The translations under genes were made by a program, and so were the position numbers. Of a stretch of DNA of 64,000 nt, positions 17,634 through 26,305 are shown piece by piece. Below the pieces are notes generated by a model. That model was not told the DNA's origin and ran no database searches. It saw only the letters and a list, made by a program, of their open reading frames with translations. Source of the DNA: JAKQIM01 sp029557965 (GTDB taxonomy: Bacteria; Chloroflexota; Anaerolineae; Anaerolineales; UBA4823); assembly GCA_035341015.1 (NCBI GenBank), contig DAOQUL010000001.1, forward strand, positions 117,482 to 181,481. The letters run 5' to 3'. Each line of letters opens with the position of its first letter. Positions within the stretch are counted from its first letter, which is position 1.

Positions 17634-18551
17634 TCAAATCCGAAGACGTTGTTTCTCGAACTGGTAAAGCATCCACGAATTATAAAGGTGGTGGAATAGT
17701 ACGTAGAATGTGGGCCCCATTGCAACCAGTGGATTGATGAAAGTCAGCGCAATCCAAATGGCAAAGGACAAGTTCTTTTGGCCAAGCGATTGGCTGGCTT
17801 CTTGGCGGTAATTGGGACTGCCTACCAGCGCTCCAACCCCGAAATTTACGATGCAGATCGCCAATGAGACCAGGGCGATGGTTAGCAAATCGGGGAAGAA
17901 GCTGGTCTGGGTGGTGCGCAGGTAGTCTGAGGCGTTGGCACCGATGATCAGCAGGTTCGCCAGCCAAATGGGGAAGCTGATCGGTTTTCCTTTGCGGATC
18001 AAGTCTTGTGCTTTTGGAGGCAGCCGGGTCGCAAGCTGTGCAAGCAGCAGCGGGACAAACATCACGATCAGCACCGGCAGCAAGACTTCAGGGATAGATA
18101 TTTGGATATCGGCGCCCAGCAGAGAAGGCAAAACCAGCGGTACGATCACTGCACTGGCGATGTTGGTAAGCAGCGCAGCCGATACTACGTATTCTACTTT
18201 GCCTTTCACAAAGCCTGTGATCACCGGGGCAGCAATCGCCGTGGGCGCGCAGGCTGTCATGAAAGCTGCCAGTGCCAACGGCCGGTTGAACTGCAAGAGC
18301 ACGATATAAACGATGAAGGCGATGGCAATGTTTGCCAGCAAAACACCAAAGATGCTCTTTTGAAATGTTGTGGGCGAAAACTTGATATCCAAAAACGAAA
18401 AGAACAACATCACCATCAGTAAATACTGGATCAAGGGAGAGAATACGTGCAATTGCGGGAGCATTGCACCGAGCAGCAGCACCGCGAGCAAAGCAATGCC
18501 TCTCCCTTGCGTGTTGAGCAAGGATCTGAATCTGGACAGGAAATCGTTCAT
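17634..18551 (-). CDS. BASS-family (bile acid:Na+ symporter-like) transporter
   Basis: A 305-residue membrane protein with about ten hydrophobic helices. Family signatures include FFSFLDIKFSPTTFQKS near residue 50 and AFMTACAPTAIAAPVITGF with the Ala/Pro-rich crossover helix. BASS proteins move organic anions, often with sodium. In this operon the likely cargo is a uronate, aldonate or 2-keto acid, which is inference. Its ATG overlaps the stop of the LarA gene by 4 nt (ATGA), so the two are probably translated together. No other uronate transporter (TRAP or ExuT) is seen in the operon. Confidence 0.8.
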   Translation of the reverse strand: MNDFLSRFRSLLNTQGRGIALLAVLLLGAMLPQLHVFSPLIQYLLMVMLFFSFLDIKFSPTTFQKSIFGVLLANIAIAFIVYIVLLQFNRPLALAAFMTACAPTAIAAPVITGFVKGKVEYVVSAALLTNIASAVIVPLVLPSLLGADIQISIPEVLLPVLIVMFVPLLLAQLATRLPPKAQDLIRKGKPISFPIWLANLLIIGANASDYLRTTQTSFFPDLLTIALVSLAICIVNFGVGALVGSPNYRQEASQSLGQKNLSFAIWIALTFINPLVAMGPTFYVLFHHLYNSWMLYQFEKQRLRI

Positions 18552-19825
18552 GTGTTTTTAGGAGACGTTTGCAACCGGTACAGGATTTCTCCAGCTTTGG
18601 GGACATACAGGATGCCATCCGCCTGACGGTTCTGCCATTCTGAGACTTTTACCTGTGCAGGATCAAGATACCCAAGCTTGAGCCGGGCGCAGTCTTCAGG
18701 CGAAATCTTGCTGGACAGGGTGATCTGCACGTTAGGTTTTTCTAAACCATTTTCCATGTGACCTGAGCCGCGTAGATGGGTTGAGTGTGCCAATATGCCC
18801 AAGGGGATATGCTTGAAGCGCTCCCAATTGGCCAAGAAATAAGGCAGGATATGGTATCCAATTTCATCGATATATTTGCCATGCACGTGGCTGACCACAT
18901 CCAGGTGTGGGGCGTAGATGATCACCTCGCCTCCGGGTGCAATCGCTGGCTCGAGTTTGTACATGGCTTTGGCAGCGGTCCATAATTCATCGTACATGGG
19001 GGGTGCGCAGGATAAGACACGCTGGTAGGGGGTGCTGCACCAGCAGATGTGGCGCAAAGCTGACAGGTCGGCGGCGGCGCTCCAGGCAGTGATGTGATCG
19101 CCAACAAAAAGCCCACTGAGATCGTACCCGTCCACAACCAACGCGATCAAGGTGACGGCGGTGGGCAGTTTTTGGGCCGCGGCATGGATCATTGCCCGGA
19201 CCGGGGTGTCTTTGATGCCAATGGTGTTCACCACACCAGCCAAGGCGCCGAGCCAATGGGTGGCGTTGATCATCGCCGGGCCTGCGATACCTGGAAATAA
19301 ATACTTGGCCCCGCCCGAAAAACCCACCACCTCGTGCGGAAAGGTTGGCCCCAGAATGAGGATATGGTCGTATTCAATGGCAGCTTTGTTCAACTGCACG
19401 TCCACTCTTGATGGTAAGGATGGATGCCAGTATTGGCCCGCCAGGGTTTGGATTTGATCCCACTCGAGGTTGCCAAGTGAAATGAGCGCAGATGGATCAT
19501 CCCAGGCGTGGTTCAATAGACCGATGTGTGCATAGGTTGTTGTCCGTTCTTTGCAACTGATCCCAACCAATTTTTGCAAACCATCTTCTGAGAGCGGGGG
19601 GTGGGTGCCAAGCGCAACCATGAAGTCAAGCTGGCGGCTGTCTTGAAGGACTTCAACCAGAGCCTTGAACAAGAGCGGGAGCGGCAGTGAACGCGTGTGA
19701 TCGGGAATGAGGACGAGCAGGCGCTGGTTGGTGAATTGTTTTTCAAAGGAGCGAGCCAGGACGTGCCGGATATCAATTCCCGTCAAATATTGACCCGCGG
19801 GTGCAATGGCCTGGGTTTGCAGCAT
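18548..19825 (-). CDS. LarA-family nickel-pincer 2-hydroxyacid racemase/epimerase
   Basis: A 425-residue homologue of lactate racemase LarA. Every cofactor residue of L. plantarum LarA (from memory: D72, R75, H108, H174, K184, H200) has a counterpart at compatible spacing: PDHTR (D42, R45), ALGTHPPL (H75), FPHEVVGFSGGAKYLFPGI (H164 and K174, 10 apart as in LarA) and NATHW (H190, 16 after the lysine as in LarA). It should therefore bind the nickel pyridinium-bis-thiocarboxylate nucleotide. Between a mannonate dehydrogenase-like SDR and gnd, the substrate is more likely an aldonate (for example D-mannonate/D-gluconate C2 epimerisation) than lactate; this is inference. The larB, larC and larE cofactor genes are not in the window. 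Confidence 0.85.
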   Translation of the reverse strand: MLQTQAIAPAGQYLTGIDIRHVLARSFEKQFTNQRLLVLIPDHTRSLPLPLLFKALVEVLQDSRQLDFMVALGTHPPLSEDGLQKLVGISCKERTTTYAHIGLLNHAWDDPSALISLGNLEWDQIQTLAGQYWHPSLPSRVDVQLNKAAIEYDHILILGPTFPHEVVGFSGGAKYLFPGIAGPAMINATHWLGALAGVVNTIGIKDTPVRAMIHAAAQKLPTAVTLIALVVDGYDLSGLFVGDHITAWSAAADLSALRHICWCSTPYQRVLSCAPPMYDELWTAAKAMYKLEPAIAPGGEVIIYAPHLDVVSHVHGKYIDEIGYHILPYFLANWERFKHIPLGILAHSTHLRGSGHMENGLEKPNVQITLSSKISPEDCARLKLGYLDPAQVKVSEWQNRQADGILYVPKAGEILYRLQTSPKNT

Positions 19826-19843
19826 CAGGAACCTCCTGGTTGA

Positions 19844-20653
19844 TCAGACGCCACTAAATGCAGAGAAGCCGCCATCCACCGGGATGACAACCCCGGTGAC
19901 GAAAGCAGAAGCGGGTGAGACCAGCCATAGCAGGGTGCCAAGCAGGTCTTCGGGTGTGCCAAAACGTGCCTGAGGGGTGTGGCTGATGATGGATCGTCCA
20001 CGTGCAGTGAGCTCCCCGCTGTTTTTCTCAGTCAGCAAAAAGCGATTTTGTTCAGTCAGAAAGAAGCCCGGTGCAATGGCGTTCACACGGATTGCTGGGC
20101 TGTATTCTTGAGCCATGTGCACAGCCAACCACTGCGTGAAATTGCTCACCCCTGCCTTAGCGGCTGAGTAAGCGGCGATACGTGTTAGTGGGCGGAATGC
20201 GTTCATCGATGAAATGTTGATGATCACACCGTTTTTTTGTTCGGCCATGATTTTGCCAAAGACCTGGCTGGGCAGCACTGTGCCCATCAGGTTCAGGTCA
20301 AATACCCAACGCAAGGCATCTGCAGGCAGATCAAAAAAAGATTGTTCAGAATTTGCCGTGGCTTGTGGTTTATTGCCGCCGGCGCCGTTGATCAATATAT
20401 CTACTTTCGTGAATGCCTGTAGGATTTTCTGTGCAGCGGCCTCTATACTTGCTTTGTTCAACACGTCGCAGGCCAGGCCAATTGCATTTTCGCCCAATTC
20501 TGCCGCCAGGGCTTCGGCAGATTCGGCGCGCAAATCGAGCACGGCAACCCTGGCACCCGCTTCGACGAGGGCGCGGCACATGGCGGCGCACAATACACCT
20601 GCTCCGCCCGTGATGACCGCTGACTGCCCCTTGATATCGAAAGTAACACCCAT
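19844..20653 (-). CDS. SDR oxidoreductase, probable D-mannonate/fructuronate reductase
   Basis: A 269-residue short-chain dehydrogenase. It has a TGGAGVLCAAM cofactor loop, the NGAGG motif and the catalytic Ser-Tyr-Lys set in ISSMNAFRPLTRIAAYSAAK, then the VNAIAPGFFLTEQNR loop typical of the SDR-type mannonate oxidoreductases. Together with UxaC and the UxaE-type epimerase it would reduce fructuronate (or tagaturonate) to the aldonate with NAD(P)H. The cofactor loop has Cys where Gly is usual (VLC for xLG), a small deviation. Gluconate 5-dehydrogenase is an alternative because the families are close. Confidence 0.8.
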   Translation of the reverse strand: MGVTFDIKGQSAVITGGAGVLCAAMCRALVEAGARVAVLDLRAESAEALAAELGENAIGLACDVLNKASIEAAAQKILQAFTKVDILINGAGGNKPQATANSEQSFFDLPADALRWVFDLNLMGTVLPSQVFGKIMAEQKNGVIINISSMNAFRPLTRIAAYSAAKAGVSNFTQWLAVHMAQEYSPAIRVNAIAPGFFLTEQNRFLLTEKNSGELTARGRSIISHTPQARFGTPEDLLGTLLWLVSPASAFVTGVVIPVDGGFSAFSGV

Positions 20654-20664
20654 TCGGTTCTCCT

Positions 20665-21831
20665 TTATTCCAATAACTTTAAGTGCCGCTGAAAGTGTGT
20701 GCGCAAATTGGCCTGGTACATTTCTACATATTCATTCAGCGCGGCTTTCATCTCTGTGCCATATTGGGCTAATGCTGAGCCAAAGGTAACGTGCAAGATC
20801 TCGCGGGCATGAAAATCATCCAACAAGGCAGCCGGGCGGGTGACGGCTGGGACTTTTTCTAAGTCGGCCGAAACATGATAGGTGGCTCGATCGACCGGGT
20901 AGCGGTCCAGGGCCAATATCCAGATGCGCTCGAAGAGAGCTGGCGCGGACACGGCCAGGGTCCGCAGGGCCTCTAAATAACTTGTGCCCGCCGTTTTGAC
21001 ATGTAGACGTGTGCCCCAATATTTGACAATGAGCGGATATACACTGAATTTGTCTGATCCGGAGTGCAAGCTGAGCTTGTACGTTCCAAAGTGGGCTGTC
21101 ACGGCAGCGTGTTTTGCCATCTCAGCATCCAGCTTAGCGAGATCGCCAATGTAATCTACCCCCTTTTCGAAACGCCCGATGAAGCGCGGCGCCAGGCTGG
21201 TGAACCTGACCCCCTGGAGAGACAATTCGCTGGCGATGAAATAGTGCTCAAGGGGCGTGGTCGGAGCATCCGTTTCGTCAACCGATACTTCAAAATCAAA
21301 GACCTCTTTCATCTCGCTCAGCCGTTGGTACATGGATACAGTGTGCTGGATGGCTTTGCCGTATTTAACCACTGCTCTTAGCAAGCTCTGCTCGTCAAAG
21401 GGGGGCAGAGCCGGGATACTGTTGGCGCGCAGATATCGATGCGAAAGTTCTTCCCAATTTGCCCAATCCTTAATCTTGGCTTGCAGGGTGGGCAGCGTGT
21501 CTGAGTCGGCGGCGTTATCCACGTGGGCACCCGGATCAACGGTAAAGAATGTGTAGCCCGCAGCCACAAAAGGCGGCAGATCTTCGACTGTTTTTAAGTG
21601 ATCGGCATCTGCGCCCCAGGGGGCGTCCCAGCCTGCGGCGTCGACAGCGCTCCGGGCATCATCCATCACTTGTTGTGGGGTTCGACCGGTGCGGGCATTT
21701 TCGCGCACAGACTGCTGGGCAAAAACTGGGGCCAGCGAGGTGTCTTTGACGGCCGCGATATGACCGGGCGTTGCTAACCCCAACCGGTCGCCAAAGCCAA
21801 AAGAGGGGGTCAATCCAAGGTGAGTAAGCAT
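20665..21831 (-). CDS. uxaE: Tagaturonate/fructuronate epimerase family protein (UxaE-like)
   Basis: A 388-residue protein recognised by N-terminal LTPSFGFGDRLGLATPGHI, TFFTVDPGAHVDNAAD and C-terminal YKLSLHSGSDKFSVYPLI with candidate metal-binding His residues. UxaE (defined in Thermotoga) epimerises D-tagaturonate to D-fructuronate, letting galacturonate and glucuronate share one route. This copy is shorter than the Thermotoga enzyme as I remember it, but both ends look complete. It sits 16 nt after uxaC, supporting the role. No separate tagaturonate reductase (UxaB) is present, consistent with an epimerase bypass. Confidence 0.8.
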   Translation of the reverse strand: MLTHLGLTPSFGFGDRLGLATPGHIAAVKDTSLAPVFAQQSVRENARTGRTPQQVMDDARSAVDAAGWDAPWGADADHLKTVEDLPPFVAAGYTFFTVDPGAHVDNAADSDTLPTLQAKIKDWANWEELSHRYLRANSIPALPPFDEQSLLRAVVKYGKAIQHTVSMYQRLSEMKEVFDFEVSVDETDAPTTPLEHYFIASELSLQGVRFTSLAPRFIGRFEKGVDYIGDLAKLDAEMAKHAAVTAHFGTYKLSLHSGSDKFSVYPLIVKYWGTRLHVKTAGTSYLEALRTLAVSAPALFERIWILALDRYPVDRATYHVSADLEKVPAVTRPAALLDDFHAREILHVTFGSALAQYGTEMKAALNEYVEMYQANLRTHFQRHLKLLE

Positions 21832-21847
21832 GTTGCGTCCTGTGGAG

Positions 21848-23251
21848 TTATAGTCGGTAAGCCTGTTTTACCAGGCCAACCGCCAGATCGTACATCATTG
21901 TGTGCGCATCATCCATATCGATGAGATGGCGTACAGCTAATCCCGCAACCCAGTTTGCAGCAACGCGCCGCCAGACATCATGGCGGGCCGGGATCGAACA
22001 GAAGGCGCGCGTATCATCATTGAAACCAACGGTATTATATAACCCGGCAGTTTCCATTACCAGGTCAAAGTAGCGCGCCATCCCATTGGGGCTGTCGTGG
22101 AACCACCAGGGTGGTCCCAGCTTAAGGGCAGGGTAGTGCCCTGCCAGGGTAGCCAGCTCGCGCGAGTAGGTGCTTTCGTCCAGTGTGAAGAGGATCAGGG
22201 ACAGGCGGGTGTCGTTGCCAAACCTGTTCAACAAGGGAGACAAGCTGCGTGTATACTCGGTTTGAAGCGGGATATCAGCGCCTTTATCAAGGCCAAAACG
22301 GCTGAATATGGTCTTGTTGTGATTGCGCTTGGAACCTGGATGAAGCTGCATGACCAACCCGTCTTCGGTACTCATGCGTGCCATTTCGATGAGCATGTGG
22401 GCGGTAAACCGGGTGGCATCATCTGCAGATGCCTGGACTTTTAGCGCTCGCTGGAAGATCGCATTGGCTTCAACCGCGGATAACTCAAGGGTCAGCGGGG
22501 TTAAGGCAGCGTGATCGGTTGCGGTGGCCCCCATGGATTTGAAAAATTCCCGGCGCTGTTCTAGAGCCCGGATGAATGATGGGTAGTCTACAATATCTAT
22601 CCCACTGGCAAGGCTTAGCTTCTCGATGCTTCCCTTCCAGCCAGGCGCATCAAGGTTGACAACGGCATCAGGCCGAAAAGTTGGCCGGATGCAGCCACCC
22701 CAACCCGACTCTTGGATGGAGCGGTGGCTTTCCAGCGTATCAGTGGCGGGGTCGGTGGTGCATAGAACCTGAATATTGAAACGCTCAAACAACCGCCGTG
22801 GGGTGAATTCGGGCCGGGCTAACTGCTCGCTGATTGTGTCGAATAGTTCATCTGCATTGGCAGCAGACGGCCTCGTTTTGATGTTGAAAACTTCGCTCAG
22901 CTCGTGAGACAACCATATGCCAGAAGGGGTGCCGCGAAAGAGGTAGAAATTTTCGCAAAAGAGGCGCCATATTTTGCGATGATCTGTTTCCACTGCATTC
23001 CCGTCCAGGCGAGGAACCCCCAACCTTTCTGGTGAAATGCCTTGTGAATACAGCATGCGCGTGACGTAGTGATCGGGGATGATGAATAGATTGGCAGGGG
23101 AACCAAAGCTGGCATTCGGATCCGAGAACAGGCGTGGGTCCACATGTCCATGCGGGCAAACCAGGGGTAAATTGGCAACAGCCTGGTACAGCTCGCGCGC
23201 CAAGTTGCGGGTGTTGGGTTCGGGAGTGAATAAGCGGTCTGGCGAAAGCAT
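21848..23251 (-). CDS. uxaC: Uronate isomerase
   Basis: A 467-residue amidohydrolase-superfamily isomerase of the standard length. Signatures are the metal-binding CPHGHVDPRLF near residue 33, FIIPDHYVTRMLY, TDPATDTLESH and the C-terminal GFNDDTRAFCSIPARHD. It converts glucuronate to fructuronate and galacturonate to tagaturonate. It is the first gene of the seven-gene uronate operon. AGAGAGAC lies just before the ATG, and an ATTCTA (TAGAAT on the minus strand) at 23298-23303 may be its -10 element. No dedicated regulator gene is seen beside it. Confidence 0.93.
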   Translation of the reverse strand: MLSPDRLFTPEPNTRNLARELYQAVANLPLVCPHGHVDPRLFSDPNASFGSPANLFIIPDHYVTRMLYSQGISPERLGVPRLDGNAVETDHRKIWRLFCENFYLFRGTPSGIWLSHELSEVFNIKTRPSAANADELFDTISEQLARPEFTPRRLFERFNIQVLCTTDPATDTLESHRSIQESGWGGCIRPTFRPDAVVNLDAPGWKGSIEKLSLASGIDIVDYPSFIRALEQRREFFKSMGATATDHAALTPLTLELSAVEANAIFQRALKVQASADDATRFTAHMLIEMARMSTEDGLVMQLHPGSKRNHNKTIFSRFGLDKGADIPLQTEYTRSLSPLLNRFGNDTRLSLILFTLDESTYSRELATLAGHYPALKLGPPWWFHDSPNGMARYFDLVMETAGLYNTVGFNDDTRAFCSIPARHDVWRRVAANWVAGLAVRHLIDMDDAHTMMYDLAVGLVKQAYRL

Positions 23252-23359
23252 AGTCTCTCTTTTTTATTGTGATCCATCTGAGCGGAGCTCACTCCTCATT
23301 CTAACCCATATCGATACGGGCGTATAGGCGCACCCTGTGAGCGGCGATAAGGCAACCGG

Positions 23360-23500
23360 CTAGCGCGCCAGCCACCCACCGTCTACTGGCAGAATTGTAC
23401 CGTGGTTGTCCGTTGCCATGTAACCAGGAGCAATGGCGTTGACACTGATGCCGTGCCTGGCCCATTCTTTTTGCACTTCAGGTGGGCTTAAAGACCAGGC
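23360..23500 (-). pseudogene. KduD-like SDR remnant
   Basis: A stop-to-stop frame of 47 codons encodes a KduD-type C-terminus: EWARHGISVNAIAPGYMATDN followed directly by HGTILPVDGGWLAR and TAG. In intact 2-deoxy-D-gluconate 3-dehydrogenases these two blocks are separated by roughly 45 residues, so there is an in-frame internal deletion. The N-terminal two thirds are also gone, with a stop (TAG, 23501-23503) just upstream. It is a decayed gene, not expressed as a useful enzyme. It once would have fitted the pectin/uronate pathway next door. The rest of the 23252-23541 gap shows nothing else. Confidence 0.8.
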
Positions 23501-23541
23501 CTATTCAGCCGGGTATTCCATAAGATGACAGGTACATCGCC

Positions 23542-26301
23542 TCAGGCTTTCCGAGAATCCAGGTGAATTTCAAGCCTGACCACGTCTGTATCACAGGCTG
23601 TAATCAAATCCCGTGATATGGTGGCGCGGCCTTGTTCGGAGGATGCAGAGGGTGCTGTGAGCTCGCGCCCGTTCATGCGCAGGCTGGCTATTTTGTAGTC
23701 GCCAAAATCCAGGCGCAGAGGGTTGTAATAGGTTACTTGCAGGCGGCGGCCAGCAAAATTGAGCTCGGCACTGGTTTTTCCGTCTTCGTCAAACTGATCT
23801 TTCACCAAAGCGGGCGACAGGGTGAAATCGCCTAAATTGCCCTGGATACCAAAGGATTGGGTCAGGATGGTGAACAAATACCAGGCTGCAGAACCGGTGA
23901 GATAAGGATATACCCCGCGCCCGCGAGGGGTGATGTACTCAGGCAGACCGGGATACATGCGCGATTTTGCAAAATCCTGGCAGTGTTGGTAGAGCCCATC
24001 GAGAATCTTCCAACCTTCTCGGACGAAGCCACGCCGGTACAGGGCATAGGCATACATAACGGTCATGTGGGTGAACATGGCGCCGTTTTCTTTATGCCCG
24101 TAAGCAAAGCCAAAGCACCGCCCAAGATCCGTCCGAATAGCGCCAAAATCTGTATTTAGCCGGGTTCCGCCCACTGCATCATCATACAAGAAATGTTCCA
24201 CGGCGCGCACAATTTGTACCGCTTGAGACGGGCTGGCAATTCCGCCCATGAGAGTAAAAACCTGGCCTGTCAGCGTCATGCGAACCTGCCCATCGAAATT
24301 CCCCTCCACGCGCTCACCACGATCATCGTAATACCCGTTGAACCAGGCGTGTCCAGTGTTGCTTTCAACCCATTCATTTTTGCGCAGGTGGTTCATCAAG
24401 TGATCGGCTTTTGCATTCAAATCCGCTGCCAATGCGGCGGCATTTACAGCTACCTGCTCGCCGGTTACCGTATGCTGCGTGGATTGGAAATAAGCCTGGA
24501 GGCGCTCTTGACGGGCGGACGGCGATGAATAATCTACCGTGCCTGGAGAAAGATCGGAGATGGTATCCAGCAGAAGCAGCAGTTCGCGGGCCAGTGTCAA
24601 TTCAGAATGGCCGCGGCTATCCAATATGCTTACCAGGTCGGCAAGTTCTTTGAGATTGCTGGCATACAGGGCAGTGAAAGCCACGCTTTCACCCTGCCGG
24701 CTGGCCATATCTAGGCCATCATTCCAGTCGGCGTTTTCCAGGCGGATATTGTTGTGCTCGCCAACGTTGAAGAAGGCTGTGAGATGTTGTACCAGGATAT
24801 GCTCTAATATGCTGCCGTGATAAATTTGACCTGCCGCAGTGTACAGCCTGGGGGCATGTTCGGCTTGCCAGAGGGGGTCGAGTTGGCGGCAGCGATGCGT
24901 GTGGCGGTCTTTGAAATAGGCCTGCTGGCGAAGTAGAAAGTCCAGATCGCCGCTCTGGTCGAGATAAAGACGAGTGGTCAGGTAAGGCCATGCGCCGTGA
25001 TCCATCCAGATGCGGGCGATGTTATTGCGGTCGGCGATGAACTCGCCAGGGCGAGAACCAATAATGGTGGCATTGCTGCCATCAATGCGGATGCCGGCAA
25101 AGTAATCGAAGAGCAAATCGCTAATGTCCTGCGGCTCAATGAGCAGCATTGCCAGGCTATCTTGCCACAGGTCGCGCCAGCCGCGCCCGCCGCGGCCGTA
25201 ATCATGATACGGCAGAAACGAATTGCCAAGCAAGCGACGCAGGATCGGTTGGAGGTTAACCCAGCGCAGCCAGCCATCGCGTCGGGCATCGGGGGTGTGA
25301 AAGGCGATCTGCTCAATACGCTTTTGCCAATAAGCTTGGTTTTGCTCAAGCAGATGATCGATATCTGCCTGGTTGGCATATTTTTGAAACAGGCCGGCAA
25401 GGTTTTCGGAGCCGGTTGTAACTGTCATAAGGATTACATAGATGGCCGAACAGCCGGGGGCCAAGGTGATTTCTGGGAATCTCAAGGCACCTAAAGCCTC
25501 GTAGCCAGCCAAAGATTGCCCGGCTGCGTGGGTAAAGGGGCGATTCTCGACCACCCCAAGCGGCCAATCCAGGCTGCCGCCCTCGCCAACAAAGTCTTCT
25601 ACCAATGGGAAGAAGCCGCACGGCGCCTGTCCATCACCTGTGATACCCAGCACGCTGTAAGCGGTGGTATTGGGCAGGTGGCCGCGTTCATCAAATGAAA
25701 GCGTGGGCTGCACAACCACGCCGTGCTCCAACGTGTGGATGCGATGTAACAAAGACGTGACATGGCGGTGGTCTCGCAGGCTGTCGGCAGACCGCCCGTA
25801 TAGAGGAATGGCGGCGGTAGGCGTAAAGGTGAGCGGATTCGAATGAATATTCGTCAGCCTCACCCTCATCACTTCTACCTGGTCGGCCGTTACTGGCACA
25901 AAGGAGGTGATTTCGGCTTTAAGCCCTAAGAGCGCTGATTGACGAGTGAGACGCTGCCACAACAGGCCGGCTTGCAAGGTGACTTGCTCTTCGGCGTCTG
26001 GAGATTGGTTGGGTCGGCAGGCAGCGACCTGGCGGGCTGAATTCCCGCAGGCTGACCAAGCGCCCAGGGATGCATGATAAACCCAAAAATTACGCCCGGC
26101 GCGTGATTGGTGCAGGTCTTCTACAGAGACGGGGGTCAGCAAGAAATGATTATGGTCGGTTTTTGCGTCCCCGTGTAAGGTGGGCGTCACAGAAGACATC
26201 ATGTGCGCTTCATTGACCAAGGGGAAGTACAGATAAGATGTGTGGTGGGGGTCCTTTAATTCGAAAGTACCCCAATTGTCAATAAATTCCCAGGTATGCA
26301 T
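23542..26301 (-). CDS. GH94 glycoside phosphorylase
   Basis: A 919-residue inverting phosphorylase of family GH94. The N-terminal beta-sandwich begins EFIDNWGTFELKDPHHTSYLYFPL; the (alpha/alpha)6 catalytic domain contains FLPYHDYGRGGRGWRDLWQD and NADWNDGLDMA with Asp525/Asp528, Asp528 matching the family catalytic acid. GH94 enzymes split beta-glucosidic disaccharides or oligosaccharides with phosphate to a sugar 1-phosphate. Exact linkage cannot be read; it differs clearly from the cellobiose phosphorylase three genes upstream. No signal peptide: cytoplasmic. ATG at 26301 is preferred (match to the fold's start, AGGA site); the open frame extends 77 codons further into the preceding gene. 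Confidence 0.88.
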   Translation of the reverse strand: MHTWEFIDNWGTFELKDPHHTSYLYFPLVNEAHMMSSVTPTLHGDAKTDHNHFLLTPVSVEDLHQSRAGRNFWVYHASLGAWSACGNSARQVAACRPNQSPDAEEQVTLQAGLLWQRLTRQSALLGLKAEITSFVPVTADQVEVMRVRLTNIHSNPLTFTPTAAIPLYGRSADSLRDHRHVTSLLHRIHTLEHGVVVQPTLSFDERGHLPNTTAYSVLGITGDGQAPCGFFPLVEDFVGEGGSLDWPLGVVENRPFTHAAGQSLAGYEALGALRFPEITLAPGCSAIYVILMTVTTGSENLAGLFQKYANQADIDHLLEQNQAYWQKRIEQIAFHTPDARRDGWLRWVNLQPILRRLLGNSFLPYHDYGRGGRGWRDLWQDSLAMLLIEPQDISDLLFDYFAGIRIDGSNATIIGSRPGEFIADRNNIARIWMDHGAWPYLTTRLYLDQSGDLDFLLRQQAYFKDRHTHRCRQLDPLWQAEHAPRLYTAAGQIYHGSILEHILVQHLTAFFNVGEHNNIRLENADWNDGLDMASRQGESVAFTALYASNLKELADLVSILDSRGHSELTLARELLLLLDTISDLSPGTVDYSSPSARQERLQAYFQSTQHTVTGEQVAVNAAALAADLNAKADHLMNHLRKNEWVESNTGHAWFNGYYDDRGERVEGNFDGQVRMTLTGQVFTLMGGIASPSQAVQIVRAVEHFLYDDAVGGTRLNTDFGAIRTDLGRCFGFAYGHKENGAMFTHMTVMYAYALYRRGFVREGWKILDGLYQHCQDFAKSRMYPGLPEYITPRGRGVYPYLTGSAAWYLFTILTQSFGIQGNLGDFTLSPALVKDQFDEDGKTSAELNFAGRRLQVTYYNPLRLDFGDYKIASLRMNGRELTAPSASSEQGRATISRDLITACDTDVVRLEIHLDSRKA

Positions 26302-26305
26302 TGTT

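Noticed and set aside
18811..18825. AAGCGCTCCCA resembling a half CelR operator
   Set aside because: Inside the LarA coding sequence, only one half matches, and it is far from any promoter.
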